NCBI RefSeq assembly: GCF_026229185.1
Contig: NZ_JAGGJA010000010.1
Location: 1 to 64,000 of the forward strand
Length of the DNA: 64,000 nt
From: Fodinibius salsisoli
GTDB taxonomy: Bacteria > Bacteroidota > Rhodothermia > Balneolales > Balneolaceae
Direction of reading: 5' to 3'
Shown one piece after another: positions 17,895-27,000 of this stretch (its first letter is position 1; each line of letters starts with the position of its first letter). Below the pieces are notes generated by a model. The model was not told where the DNA came from. It did not search any database and worked only from the letters and a program-made list of their open reading frames with translations. The position numbers and the translations under genes are program-made.

Positions 17895-18485
17895 CTATGT
17901 AGAGTAGCTGATATCTAACTTGGCGATATAATTCAGGATAAAATTACAGCGTTTGACGGTGGTTGTCTTAGGCACCAGAACCGGCTGGTATCCACATGCC
18001 CTATATACTTGTTTCATCATTTTATGGGTTGCGATAACTTCCCCAAATGACTGTTTGCGTTCGGAATCTTTTCGATAAATTTTTTGCCAGGGAGGGAAAA
18101 TAAAAACCGTGGAATTAGAGCGATAATGTTGACTGTAAAAGCGCAGATCGTCAGAAATCGCTAAGCCTTCAAGGCGGGCATAGGCTAGGGTATCGGGGAT
18201 ACCGCGATCAAAAAAGGAGATGCGCTGTTTTTGGTCAGATGCTTCTTCATAATCTTTAACAGACTTATAGAGCATCCGTTTTTTATATTGCTCTTTGTCT
18301 TTCCATGGCAAGGCGTCACCGCTCTGAGACTGCTGGTACCGGATAATTTCGCGGGCTGCTTCCCGGATACAGGTCCGCCCATCCTTTTGTAAAGCAGTAA
18401 GCACGGTCGTTTTGCCGACACCGGGACCGCCGGAGAGAATAAAAAAATGATTGTTGTGTATTGGATGTTTATGCTTCGTCATCAT
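17895..18485 (-). CDS. Small AAA-type ATPase (AAA_28, NadR/thymidylate-kinase-like fold)
   Basis: The 196-residue protein has a P-loop FILSGGPGVGKTTVLTAL near residue 15, then REAAREIIRYQQ, an IS-FFDRGIPDTLAY segment that acts as Walker B and lid region, and YRSNSTVFIFPPWQKIYRKDSERKQ. This order is characteristic of AAA_28 domains, which are thought to be nucleotide or nicotinamide-type kinases or general P-loop switches; the substrate is not known. A second Met follows the first directly. The gene converges on nrdJ and diverges from the AraC-STAND regulator over 166 bp. Confidence 0.75.
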   Translation of the reverse strand: MMTKHKHPIHNNHFFILSGGPGVGKTTVLTALQKDGRTCIREAAREIIRYQQSQSGDALPWKDKEQYKKRMLYKSVKDYEEASDQKQRISFFDRGIPDTLAYARLEGLAISDDLRFYSQHYRSNSTVFIFPPWQKIYRKDSERKQSFGEVIATHKMMKQVYRACGYQPVLVPKTTTVKRCNFILNYIAKLDISYST

Positions 18486-18651
18486 TGGAATAAATGAGTT
18501 TCAGTTATCATGAGGTACATCGGTTGGGGAGATGAAAAGGAGGGAAGCACCATTTATAAATAGCATATAAGGTATAATGCGGTCGTATAGTGTAGAATTG
18601 TAATTTTATTGCTATACTTATAATACTCTTTCCTTTAGGGAGGAATTTAAA

Positions 18652-21468
18652 ATGGTATCAAAGTCAAACAGGGATGGAATCACATCAGAAAGGGATCGTT
18701 TTCTAGAGCAATTATTCCATATTTTAGAAAAGGAATTGGGCTCTGGCAACTTATCTACGAAAAAGATAAGCGGGGAATTGAGTGTCAGTAGCTCAACATT
18801 TTACCGGAAAGTTAAAAAGTACACCGACTGCTCACCTACAGAATACATCAAAAAGTTCCAGCTTCAGAAGGCAGCAAAATTGTTATTAGCCAACTTTGGA
18901 AATGTTTCGGAAGTGGCTTATGAAGTAGGCTTCAATAATCTCTCCTATTTTGCCAAATGTTTTAAAGAAGTATATGGCGTTACACCGGGTGAATATCTCA
19001 AAAAGAAAAAGCCAAAAAACAGATTTGATGTAAGAACGACCAGTTTTGTCGGCCGCCAAGAAGAACTATCTGAGATAAAAGATATCCTCAACCGGCATCG
19101 TCTGGTAACCCTGAGGGGTCCCGGGGGAGCGGGTAAAACACGTATCGCCATGGAGGTGGCCGACGAGGTAAAGGATAATTTCAGGGATGGTGCCAAAGTG
19201 GTACGTCTTGCTTCTATCGCTGATCCCAAGCTGGTACCTTCCACTATTTTGAGAACATTCAACCTATCAGAGCGTCCGAACCAAACGCCGATTGAAGTCC
19301 TGGCAGATCATTTACAGGATAGGGAACTGCTGCTGGTTATGGATAATTTTGAACACGTAACGAGTGCGGCAACCAAAATTAACATCCTGCTGCAACAGTG
19401 CCCAAAGCTGACGATCCTGATTACCAGTCGCGAAATTCTGCATCTCTCAGGAGAGTACCAATACCCCATCTCTCCGCTGCCCGTGCCCAAAATTCCGGAT
19501 GAAGTAACTCACAACACGCTTGGTCATCTCAAAGAATATACATCGGTTCAACTATTTCTTGAACGGGCAGCAATGGTCTCTTCGGGATTTCAGATAAACA
19601 ACGAGAATGCTGTAGATATTGTAACCATTTGCGGGTACCTGGACGGATTACCTTTGGCAATAGAACTTGCGGCATCCCAAATAAAAATATTTTCACCGTC
19701 AGAGCTTTCAAAAGAATTGGACAAAAACCTTTCAATGCTAAAGTCTCTTGATCACGATCGTCCGGAGCGACACCAAACACTTTGGGGTGCAATTTCCTGG
19801 AGTTATACATTGTTGAGCGACAATGAACAAAATCTATTTCAAAGTCTTTCCCTTTTCAATGGGAGCTTCAATTTGAAAGCAGCCGAAGCAATTGGGGAAG
19901 AGTCTGCAACTCTTGGCACTCTGGACGGTCTGCGTTCTCTTCTGGACAAGAATTTTCTGCAAACCACAGAATTGATGGGAGAGACCAGATTTAAAATGCT
20001 TGAGACATTGAAAAGTTACGGTCGGGAAGCCCTACGGGAGAGCCGAAAAGAACGTGTGATTATACGAAAAATGGCAGATCACTTTCTGCAGATCGCCCAA
20101 AAAGCTGCCACAAGAATAAAGGGCGGCAGGCAGAAATATTGGATCGGGCGTCTCGGGATGGAGTTGGATAACATAAGGGGTGTTTTATCACTGCTGGAAC
20201 AGCATCGCGAAGTGGAACTGGGACTACAGTTGGGTACCGCTTTATGGCGCTACTGGGTTTCGCAGAATTTAATGGATGAAGGATATGAGCAACTAAAAAA
20301 ACTGGTGAGGCTTGCAGATCATCTAAAGCTTAATGAAGGATCGCGGAAGACCGAACTTTTAAAAGGCCGGGCCCTGAGTGCCATGGGAATTATGGGGATG
20401 ATGGTTTCCAAAGACTACAAAAAGAATGAGGATAATTTCAGGCAGTGTATCCGGACTTTCAGAAAAATCGATCACAAAAAAGAACTGGCTGAAAGCTTAA
20501 ACCATTACGGATGGATAAAACTTACAGCGGGAGAGTACCGGGAAGGAACCATGTACACCCGTGAGGCGCTGGAGCTACATAAAAGGTTGAATGATATTCG
20601 GGGCATTGCGGTATCGCACAACAACTTCGGCTGGATGGAGTATATTCACGGAAACTTATCAAAAGCGGAATCCCGTTTTACTGAGAGTATTTCTTTAAGG
20701 GAAGATATCGGAGATTACAGGGGCAGTGCTTTTGTTTCCTCTTATCTTGCCCTCGTTGATCGGTGCCTGGGAAAATATGATGTTGGATTAGACAGGCTCA
20801 GGCAGGCCCGGGAGGTCCTTGAAGAGTTGGAAGATCTGCAATTGATAAGTATGGTGAACACCTCACAGGGTTATATTTTTTACGATACGGAAGAATTCCA
20901 AAAAGCGGAACGTACCCTTAAATCAGCCATTGATGGCTGGAAAGAGGTAGGCAATCCATTTGGCTTGATTTGGGCGCATGATCTGCTCGGGTTATCGTAC
21001 TTACCCTTGGACAAGCCCGGATTGTCAAAAAAATGTTTCGATTGGGCGCATGACTACTATGAACAGAAATATAAAGATCAACATTTAAATCAATGGCTCT
21101 CCGCTTTTCCTCTCTATTGCCTGGCAGAATATAATGCCCATATTGGTAACATAAGTGCAGCACTTGACCAACACCTGGACATACTATCGCGACGAATAAA
21201 ACAGGAGGAAAAAGTGTACATCTGCGAATCGCTGGAAGCGTGTGCAAGACTTTTTGCCAGGCAAGAAAATTGTCAAAAAGCTGTAATCTATCTGGCTTCG
21301 GCCACGCAGTTGCGAAATAAAATTCATGCCCCCCGACCGCCCCGATCAGTAGACTCCTGTAACAAAACGCTCGACCTGTGTAAGAAAATAATACCTGATC
21401 AGGCATACAGGGAGCAATGGAAACAAGGAGAGACCTATTCCCTGGATAAATTACGTTCTATTTTCTAG
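18652..21468 (+). CDS. AraC-type DNA-binding domain fused to a STAND ATPase and TPR-like repeats
   Basis: A 938-residue regulator. Residues about 12-118 are an AraC-type HTH pair (ISGELSVSSSTFYRKV and VSEVAYEVGFNNLSYFAKCF followed by VTPGEYLK). Residues about 130-470 are a COG3903/NB-ARC-like signalling ATPase with FVGRQEEL, Walker A RGPGGAGKTR (155-164), Walker B LLLVMDNFEH, sensor ILITSRE and GLPLAIELAA. The rest is helical TPR-like repeats (for example RGIAVSHNNFGWMEYIHGNLSKAESRF cut here to its core: NNFGWMEYIHGN). Related regulators usually carry LuxR or SARP domains, so an N-terminal AraC domain is unusual. AGGGAGGAA eight bases upstream supports the start. It probably senses a ligand and controls the exported-protein cluster that follows; the ligand is unknown. 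Confidence 0.85.
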   Translation: MVSKSNRDGITSERDRFLEQLFHILEKELGSGNLSTKKISGELSVSSSTFYRKVKKYTDCSPTEYIKKFQLQKAAKLLLANFGNVSEVAYEVGFNNLSYFAKCFKEVYGVTPGEYLKKKKPKNRFDVRTTSFVGRQEELSEIKDILNRHRLVTLRGPGGAGKTRIAMEVADEVKDNFRDGAKVVRLASIADPKLVPSTILRTFNLSERPNQTPIEVLADHLQDRELLLVMDNFEHVTSAATKINILLQQCPKLTILITSREILHLSGEYQYPISPLPVPKIPDEVTHNTLGHLKEYTSVQLFLERAAMVSSGFQINNENAVDIVTICGYLDGLPLAIELAASQIKIFSPSELSKELDKNLSMLKSLDHDRPERHQTLWGAISWSYTLLSDNEQNLFQSLSLFNGSFNLKAAEAIGEESATLGTLDGLRSLLDKNFLQTTELMGETRFKMLETLKSYGREALRESRKERVIIRKMADHFLQIAQKAATRIKGGRQKYWIGRLGMELDNIRGVLSLLEQHREVELGLQLGTALWRYWVSQNLMDEGYEQLKKLVRLADHLKLNEGSRKTELLKGRALSAMGIMGMMVSKDYKKNEDNFRQCIRTFRKIDHKKELAESLNHYGWIKLTAGEYREGTMYTREALELHKRLNDIRGIAVSHNNFGWMEYIHGNLSKAESRFTESISLREDIGDYRGSAFVSSYLALVDRCLGKYDVGLDRLRQAREVLEELEDLQLISMVNTSQGYIFYDTEEFQKAERTLKSAIDGWKEVGNPFGLIWAHDLLGLSYLPLDKPGLSKKCFDWAHDYYEQKYKDQHLNQWLSAFPLYCLAEYNAHIGNISAALDQHLDILSRRIKQEEKVYICESLEACARLFARQENCQKAVIYLASATQLRNKIHAPRPPRSVDSCNKTLDLCKKIIPDQAYREQWKQGETYSLDKLRSIF

Positions 21469-21669
21469 TATTCGAGTTCTTCCTTTCAGATCAGCTTTTC
21501 TATTCCTCTTTCCTCCCCTTTGAATGAATATTGTCAAGAATTGAACGATATCTGTTATCCATTCGTCTTTCGATTCGGTAGCATATATCCGAGGGACATG
21601 AAGTAATTCAAATATAATTCAGTACCAGAGAGTATATTCTGTCCAGAAAAATAAAAAGTGAGGTATGAC

Positions 21670-23112
21670 ATGGTGGAACAATCAGTATATGACGAATTCA
21701 GCAATAACCTTAGAGGCAGACTCGTCCGACCCGGGGATAAGGAATATGATGAATCACGCAGTGTCTATAACGGGATGATAGACCGTAAGCCCAAATGCAT
21801 CGCATACTGCCACAATGTTGCCGATGTGATTACCGCTGTCCGTTTTGCGCGAAAGGAGAATTTCCGGCCTGCTATCCGTGGAGGCGGCCACAACGCGGCT
21901 GGATTGGGTGTTTGTGATGACGGACTGGTAATCGATTTGTCGACTATCAACTTTACGCATGTGGAACCTCAGGAAAAAACAGTGCGAGTTGGCGGAGGTG
22001 CCACCTGGGGGGATGTGGATCATGCCACTCACGCCTTTGGGCTGGCCACACCCAGCGGAATTGTTTCCACGACCGGCGTCGGCGGGCTTACACTGGGTGG
22101 AGGACTTGGCCACCTGACGCGAACCTACGGTTTGACCATTGACAACCTACTGGAGGCCGACCTGGTGCTGGCTGACGGCAGTTTTGTAACCGCTAACAAG
22201 GATCAAAACCCGGACCTTTTTTGGGCCATCCGGGGTGGAGGCGGCAATTTTGGGGTAGTCACTTCATTTAAATTTCGGCTTCACGAAGTAAGCACTGTCT
22301 ATGCAGGCCCCACGTTTTGGGAGATGGATGAAGCCGAAGAGATTATGCACTGGTATCGTGAATTTATCCTGGATGCTCCGAATGAAATCAACGGTTTTTT
22401 TGCGATCCAGATTATTCCGCCCGTCCCACCTTTCCCGGAACATCTTCACAACAAAACAATGTGTGGGGTACTGTGGTGCTATCCCGGATCGCTGGATAAA
22501 GCGGAGGAAGTGTTCGAACCGATTCGAAAGGTGGGCAATATTGCACTCGACATGGTTGGACCACTGCCATATCCGGCCTTGCAAAGTATGTTTGATGAGC
22601 TATATCCCGCGGGACTATACTCGTATTGGAAGGCCGATTACCTGACCCAATGGAGCGATGAAGCAATCAAGAAGAATATTGAGTATGGATCCAGGATACC
22701 GACGCCGTTATCAGGCATGCATCTCTATCCTGTGAATGGTGCGGCTCATGAAGTAGGAAATGATGAAACCGCGTGGAGCTACCGCGATGCCAACTGGGTA
22801 GAGAATATCGTGGGATTTGATCCCGATCCGGCCAATAATAAGAAGATTACAACCTGGGCCAGGGAGTACTGGGAAGAGGCTGTGCATCCCTTCACTACTG
22901 GTGGAGCCTATGTAAATTTCATGATGGATGAAGGAGAGGATCGGGTGAGAGCGACCTACAGGGACAATTACGAACGGTTGGCTAAAATAAAAGCCAAGTA
23001 TGATCCGGATAATTTTTTCAGTGTCAATCAAAATATTAAGCCGTTTACTAACGGGTCAAGAGAAAAGATCAATCAGAAAGAGAGTAAACTAAGAACAACT
23101 AATAACAGGTGA
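21670..23112 (+). CDS. FAD-linked oxidoreductase of the berberine-bridge type (FAD_binding_4 + BBE)
   Basis: A 480-residue flavoprotein. The FAD domain shows PKCIAYCHNVADVITAVRFA, then RGGGHNAAGLGVCDDGLVIDLS where the His of GGGHN is the usual covalent FAD site, and the GGLTLGGGLGHLTRTYGLTIDN block. The C-terminal BBE domain ends YDPDNFFSVNQNIKP. Family members oxidise sugars, alcohols or aromatic substrates with O2; the substrate here is not evident. No signal peptide is seen. The start is ATG at 21670; an in-frame GTG at 21658 is less likely. Only seven bases separate it from the next gene, so the two are probably co-transcribed. Confidence 0.9.
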   Translation: MVEQSVYDEFSNNLRGRLVRPGDKEYDESRSVYNGMIDRKPKCIAYCHNVADVITAVRFARKENFRPAIRGGGHNAAGLGVCDDGLVIDLSTINFTHVEPQEKTVRVGGGATWGDVDHATHAFGLATPSGIVSTTGVGGLTLGGGLGHLTRTYGLTIDNLLEADLVLADGSFVTANKDQNPDLFWAIRGGGGNFGVVTSFKFRLHEVSTVYAGPTFWEMDEAEEIMHWYREFILDAPNEINGFFAIQIIPPVPPFPEHLHNKTMCGVLWCYPGSLDKAEEVFEPIRKVGNIALDMVGPLPYPALQSMFDELYPAGLYSYWKADYLTQWSDEAIKKNIEYGSRIPTPLSGMHLYPVNGAAHEVGNDETAWSYRDANWVENIVGFDPDPANNKKITTWAREYWEEAVHPFTTGGAYVNFMMDEGEDRVRATYRDNYERLAKIKAKYDPDNFFSVNQNIKPFTNGSREKINQKESKLRTTNNR

Positions 23113-23119
23113 CCAAACA

Positions 23120-23806
23120 ATGAAAACAAAAAGAGTAATACCTTTGCTACTTATGTTCGTAATGGTGTTGGGATGTGAATCTGAAACACCAATAGCACCC
23201 GGCTCAAATTCTGAGCAAAGTTTGTCTGAAATCGCTACCAAGGCCCATAATCCGGCCGATCGCTCATCTTCCAATGTATACACATTTGCGGACATGACTG
23301 AAGTTGGCACCTCCAATCTTGTTCGTAAGGCAAACGGAGTTTCCTACAACCTCCAAACCAGCGAGCTGGAGCCCGGGACGGTGGTTACGCTTTGGATGGT
23401 AATTTTTAACAATCCCGAAAACTGTTCAGAAGATTGTGGTAATGATGATTTGGCCAACCTTGAAGCTAACATAGATGTAGTATATGCCTCAGGCAGGATA
23501 ATTGGAGAGTCAGGCAAGGCAACCTATGCTGGTCATCGCAATGAAGGTGACAACAGCGGTTCAATATTTCCGGCCTGGCTGGGACTCCCCAATCCGGGTC
23601 TGGTGAATGCTGAAAAAGCTGAGATTCATTTTGTAGTGCATACCCACGGACCCAAGATACCTGAGCTGGTGAATGAAATGCTGCATTCGTTTAATGCCGG
23701 CTGTGGCCCAAACTTTGTGGAAGGGCTGCCACCAGTGCCTGAGGAGCTGGGAACCTACGGGCCCAATACCTGCGAAGATATACAGTTTGCGGTCCATAAA
23801 CCATAA
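23120..23806 (+). CDS. Lipoprotein of unknown function
   Basis: A 228-residue lipoprotein: signal MKTKRVIPLLLMFVMVLGC with the lipidated Cys at residue 19. The mature part has a repeating beta-rich core with TVVTLWMVIFNNPENC, SEDCGNDD (a probable Cys pair), VVYASGRIIGESGKATYAG and EIHFVVHTHGPKIPE, and late Cys residues at AGCGPN and NTCED. Four Cys outside the lipobox suggest disulfides in the periplasm or at the surface. I do not recognise the family. The gene follows the FAD oxidoreductase by seven bases. Confidence 0.75.
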   Translation: MKTKRVIPLLLMFVMVLGCESETPIAPGSNSEQSLSEIATKAHNPADRSSSNVYTFADMTEVGTSNLVRKANGVSYNLQTSELEPGTVVTLWMVIFNNPENCSEDCGNDDLANLEANIDVVYASGRIIGESGKATYAGHRNEGDNSGSIFPAWLGLPNPGLVNAEKAEIHFVVHTHGPKIPELVNEMLHSFNAGCGPNFVEGLPPVPEELGTYGPNTCEDIQFAVHKP

Positions 23807-23973
23807 GTCCATTAGTCACCCATATTGTATTGGGTCATGCAGAGAGAGACAACAGGGGATGGGTCTTCTTAGAGCTGTCTCCTGTTAATACTCATCAAAG
23901 TGAAATAACTGTCAGATCTTCCAATAAATATGGCATCACATAAAACCTAACAAAAGAGGATAAGGAGAACGAT

Positions 23974-24546
23974 ATGAAATCACTTAGCACCACAATAGTA
24001 ATATGTTTTTTTGCAATCGGTAGCCTTAGCGCCCAAACTGGATCTAAGCAGGCAAAAATCAAAAGTGCCATGAGCTCCGCACCGGCTTCCATTACTGAAT
24101 CGGCCACGATCATGGACTGGCCGGCCGAAGAGGGTGGAGAGATGGTTGTGCTGCGTAAAGGTACAAACGGATTCACCTGCCTGCCGGGCATGCCCGCGAC
24201 CTCCGGCAACGATCCGATGTGTCTGGATGAACCGTGGATGAAATGGATGGAAGCCTGGATGAATGAAGAGGAATTTAAAACCGATAAAATGGGGTTCGGG
24301 TATATGCTTCAGGGCGGCTCCCCGGGTAGTAATATTGATCCCTATGCCACAGAACCTACAGATGACAACGAGTGGCTTTCAGGGAATATACCGCACCTTA
24401 TGATCCTCGTTCCCGATGAGAGTGCCTTGCAAGGACTTCCTGTAACACCTGGTCAGGGCGGCCCATGGGTGATGTTCAGAAACACGCCCTATGTACACAT
24501 TATGGCACCGATGCCAAAGCATAATCCTTCCCTCGTGGAAAATTAA
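23974..24546 (+). CDS. Exported protein of unknown function
   Basis: A 190-residue protein with signal peptide MKSLSTTIVICFFAIGSLSAQ (cleavage near residue 20). The mature chain is short on basic residues and has the blocks SATIMDWPAEEGGEMVVLRKG, CLPGMPATSGNDPMCLDEPW (two Cys), MKWMEAWMNEEEF, and ends HIMAPMPKHNPSLVEN with many Met and His. Met/His-rich ends can bind metals, but this is speculative. It lies between two other exported genes, 167 bp after the first and 32 bp before the next. No family recognised with certainty. Confidence 0.75.
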   Translation: MKSLSTTIVICFFAIGSLSAQTGSKQAKIKSAMSSAPASITESATIMDWPAEEGGEMVVLRKGTNGFTCLPGMPATSGNDPMCLDEPWMKWMEAWMNEEEFKTDKMGFGYMLQGGSPGSNIDPYATEPTDDNEWLSGNIPHLMILVPDESALQGLPVTPGQGGPWVMFRNTPYVHIMAPMPKHNPSLVEN

Positions 24547-24578
24547 GTTTTAAAAAACTAAACACCAGGATCCATTTA

Positions 24579-25100
24579 ATGATGAGTCGGTATATGAACA
24601 AGGTGATATCATATTTGTTGGCAGTTGTGTTTATTCTTTTAATAACGAGCCCTTCGCAAACCCATGCACAGACGCTCAAAGGCCGGGCTGTAATACATAT
24701 CGTATCGGGCAACACCCGGATGGTTAAGGTTCCGGGGGTATCTGGCCAAAACTTAATTCTTGCACACTTCAAGGGGCTCGTCTTCCTGGATAATGGAGAG
24801 ATTGCCGAAGTGATGGGTGCCGAAACCATCCATCGCCCCAAAGGGAGTGGCCGATACCTTGGGTACGAAGTGCTGACCTTCAGTGATGGCTCTACGATTA
24901 TGAGCCATATGGAGGGAAGCAACAAGCCAAGTAAGGATGGCACGTACGTTCAGTTTGAAGGCACGTTTACCTATATACAAGGAACCGGTCGTTTTGAAGG
25001 TATCGAGGGTAGCGGAGAACTGGAGGGACGCAGTTATATAGCAACAGGGTCGGGAGGCTACTATGATTTTGAAGGCACTTACTCTGTGCCCTCCGACTGA
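24579..25100 (+). CDS. Exported beta-barrel-like protein of unknown function
   Basis: A 173-residue protein with a signal peptide (hydrophobic stretch VISYLLAVVFILLI, then HAQTLKG). The mature part consists of short beta strands with Gly turns: GRAVIHIVSGNTRMVKVPG, GLVFLDNGEIAEVMG, GTYVQFEGTFTYIQGTGRFEG and GGYYDFEGTYSV. This is reminiscent of small lipocalin-like or allene-oxide-cyclase-type barrels, a weak guess. Starts at 24579, 24582 and 24594 are all possible; the last gives the tightest signal peptide. Confidence 0.7.
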   Translation: MMSRYMNKVISYLLAVVFILLITSPSQTHAQTLKGRAVIHIVSGNTRMVKVPGVSGQNLILAHFKGLVFLDNGEIAEVMGAETIHRPKGSGRYLGYEVLTFSDGSTIMSHMEGSNKPSKDGTYVQFEGTFTYIQGTGRFEGIEGSGELEGRSYIATGSGGYYDFEGTYSVPSD

Positions 25101-25137
25101 TCCCAGGAAAACTTCACTACCTAAAAGGAGAATCGTA

Positions 25138-25485
25138 ATGAAATCACAAAATGTATCGTTACTTGCACTACTGATTACCTTCTTGTACATGGTTATCCCT
25201 GGGGAAACCCTGGGCCAGACAGGCGTTTCCGGAACAGTGACGGATGAAAAAGGTTCTCCACTGCCTTCTGCCATCGTGCTCGTGCTCAGTTCGGCTGATT
25301 CATCTTTGGTTCGAGGGGGAATCACCGATAAAAGTGGGTGGTATCACCTGTAAAATATTAAGCGGGGAACGTATATACTGTCAGTCTCCATGGTGGGATT
25401 CAGGCGACATCATACTGAGGAGTTCGCATTAAAAGAAGAAACCCTTCAGCAGGAACGCATTCAGCTTCTTGAATCGGTAGAATAG
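25138..25485 (+). pseudogene. Broken N-terminus of a TonB-receptor-type protein (carboxypeptidase-regulatory-like domain)
   Basis: The frame starts with a signal peptide (MKSQNVSLLALLITFLYMV, cleavage near LGQ) and a CarboxypepD_reg-like domain, GVSGTVTDEKGSPLPSAIV. At 25351-25353 a TAA interrupts it after SGWYHL. Translation in the same frame continues with NIKRGTYILSVSMVGFRRHH, the normal end of this domain, to a second stop at 25483-25485. CAA to TAA is the simplest cause. The domain normally leads into a plug and barrel of 700 or more residues, which are missing, so this is a remnant: both nonsense-mutated and truncated. Confidence 0.75.
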
Positions 25486-25571
25486 ATGTTGGAGAAATAT
25501 CGAAAGGGGAAGAGGGTGACAATAAGTTGTCAGGCCGGGATTGCATCTTGAGCGGCCTGTACCATGAATAG

Positions 25572-26504
25572 ATGATTAAGAAACAAGGTAAAGAAATAGG
25601 TAATCAATCGGTAATGAGTGACAGCGAACAGCATCAGCTATTTGAACCGGCTGAAAATCCCCTGGAAGAACGGCTGGGCAAGGCCTTCTTTGAGGACCTT
25701 CCGACGACGCCCGGGGTCTATAAAATGTATGGACAATCGGGACGGTTGCTGTACGTGGGTAAAGCGAAGAATCTGCGCAACCGCTTGTTTACCTATCGCC
25801 GGGTGAAGAGTAGTCATTCATCCAGAAAGGTTAAGCGGCTGGTACAGATGATAAGGCACATTGAGCTACAGCACTGTGAAAGTGAAGAGGAGGCCCTGTT
25901 AACTGAGAACAGGCTCATCAGAAATAAGAAACCAGAGTTCAACCGTGCTAAGAAATCCCCGGATACCTACTATTTCTTAATCCTGAGGCCTGAAGAGAAT
26001 CAGTTGACTTTCCGGCTGAGTATGCAGCATCCAGAGGATAAGTCGATCTTATCCTATACATATGGAGCTTTTAAAGGGCATCGTACCATCCGTAAAGGGA
26101 CCGGGGCTTTGTTACGGCAGCTTTATCTGGCAGAGCATGATATCCAAACGCCTTTTCAATTCCCGACAGTACTGACTAATAATTTAACACCACTGTCTTA
26201 TGAGTTGCCTCTGGGAAATGAGCTGGTCATAACAACGGCTTTCCAGGAAGAGGTGGAAAATTTTTTGTCCGGTAAGTCAACAGTCTTCATAGAAAAGATT
26301 GTAGAGGTTGCTACCAACCGCAACCTGTTAACGGAATACATCGGGCGACTGATTCTCAAGGATTGTGAATCGTTAAAATACTTTTACAAACAGTGCCTGC
26401 ACAGGAACTGGCAGCTTCAGCAAACACTGGAGCTGGAAGAACGACTTATTCCCCAGGGTAAGCTGGATGATTATTTGATTAAAGCGGCTTTTAAGGAAGG
26501 ATGA
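25572..26504 (+). CDS. Stand-alone GIY-YIG nuclease related to the UvrC N-terminus
   Basis: The 310-residue protein has a UvrC-like GIY-YIG domain at about residues 44-120: TTPGVYKMYGQSGRLLYVGKAKNLRNRL and then CESEEEALLTENRLIRNKKPEFN with the catalytic Glu. It lacks the UVR, RNase H and HhH parts of UvrC (about 600 residues). This resembles Cho-type nucleases or the exonuclease-linked GIY-YIG proteins, and the 180-residue C-terminus is not recognised. Starts at 25572 and 25614 are both plausible. Likely role: DNA incision in repair. Confidence 0.8.
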   Translation: MIKKQGKEIGNQSVMSDSEQHQLFEPAENPLEERLGKAFFEDLPTTPGVYKMYGQSGRLLYVGKAKNLRNRLFTYRRVKSSHSSRKVKRLVQMIRHIELQHCESEEEALLTENRLIRNKKPEFNRAKKSPDTYYFLILRPEENQLTFRLSMQHPEDKSILSYTYGAFKGHRTIRKGTGALLRQLYLAEHDIQTPFQFPTVLTNNLTPLSYELPLGNELVITTAFQEEVENFLSGKSTVFIEKIVEVATNRNLLTEYIGRLILKDCESLKYFYKQCLHRNWQLQQTLELEERLIPQGKLDDYLIKAAFKEG

Positions 26505-26668
26505 GAACGATTTACAGATGCTAAAACAAACTTCTAAAAAGATAAAATTATATTGTAAGGATTCCCTTCCAAAAGGTACTTACTTATAGGAGACAAGTAG
26601 GATTCAATTAGTATTGAGCTTCACGTTCTGATCGATGTGAGGTTCTTTACGAACGATATGAGAGAGGA

Positions 26669-26704
26669 AGCTCTGTGCTGTGAAAGGCGCAGGGCTTTTT
26701 TATT
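26669..26704 (+). terminator. Probable intrinsic terminator downstream of the GIY-YIG gene
   Basis: AGCTCTGTGC and GCGCAGGGCT form a ten-pair stem (two G-U) around an eight-base loop, followed by TTTTTTATTTTT. It lies 165 bp past the GIY-YIG stop. The bases between 26505 and 26668 and between 26705 and 27000 hold no gene that I can support. Confidence 0.8.
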
Positions 26705-27000
26705 TTTCAAGCTATTCTAAAATCATCATTTTCTCACAAAAATAGGGCAGCAAATATGAATACTTGTGCGATGATGGAGAGGCTTATCCCAATAATAGAT
26801 TCTGCTTTCAGTTAAATATATTTTCAGATATTTAGAGTTAATTCGTATATATTGTGAACCGCAAAGTTATTAGTCCTTAAAAGAAAGAAAAACAATTTAA
26901 GTTCAACGTAGGTGTAAGGGAAAGAAAAATGAATGTTGGATGTTAACTTACTGTATTTATTCTTTCTGTCCTTTATAATCAGGCAAAATAATTGTGATAT

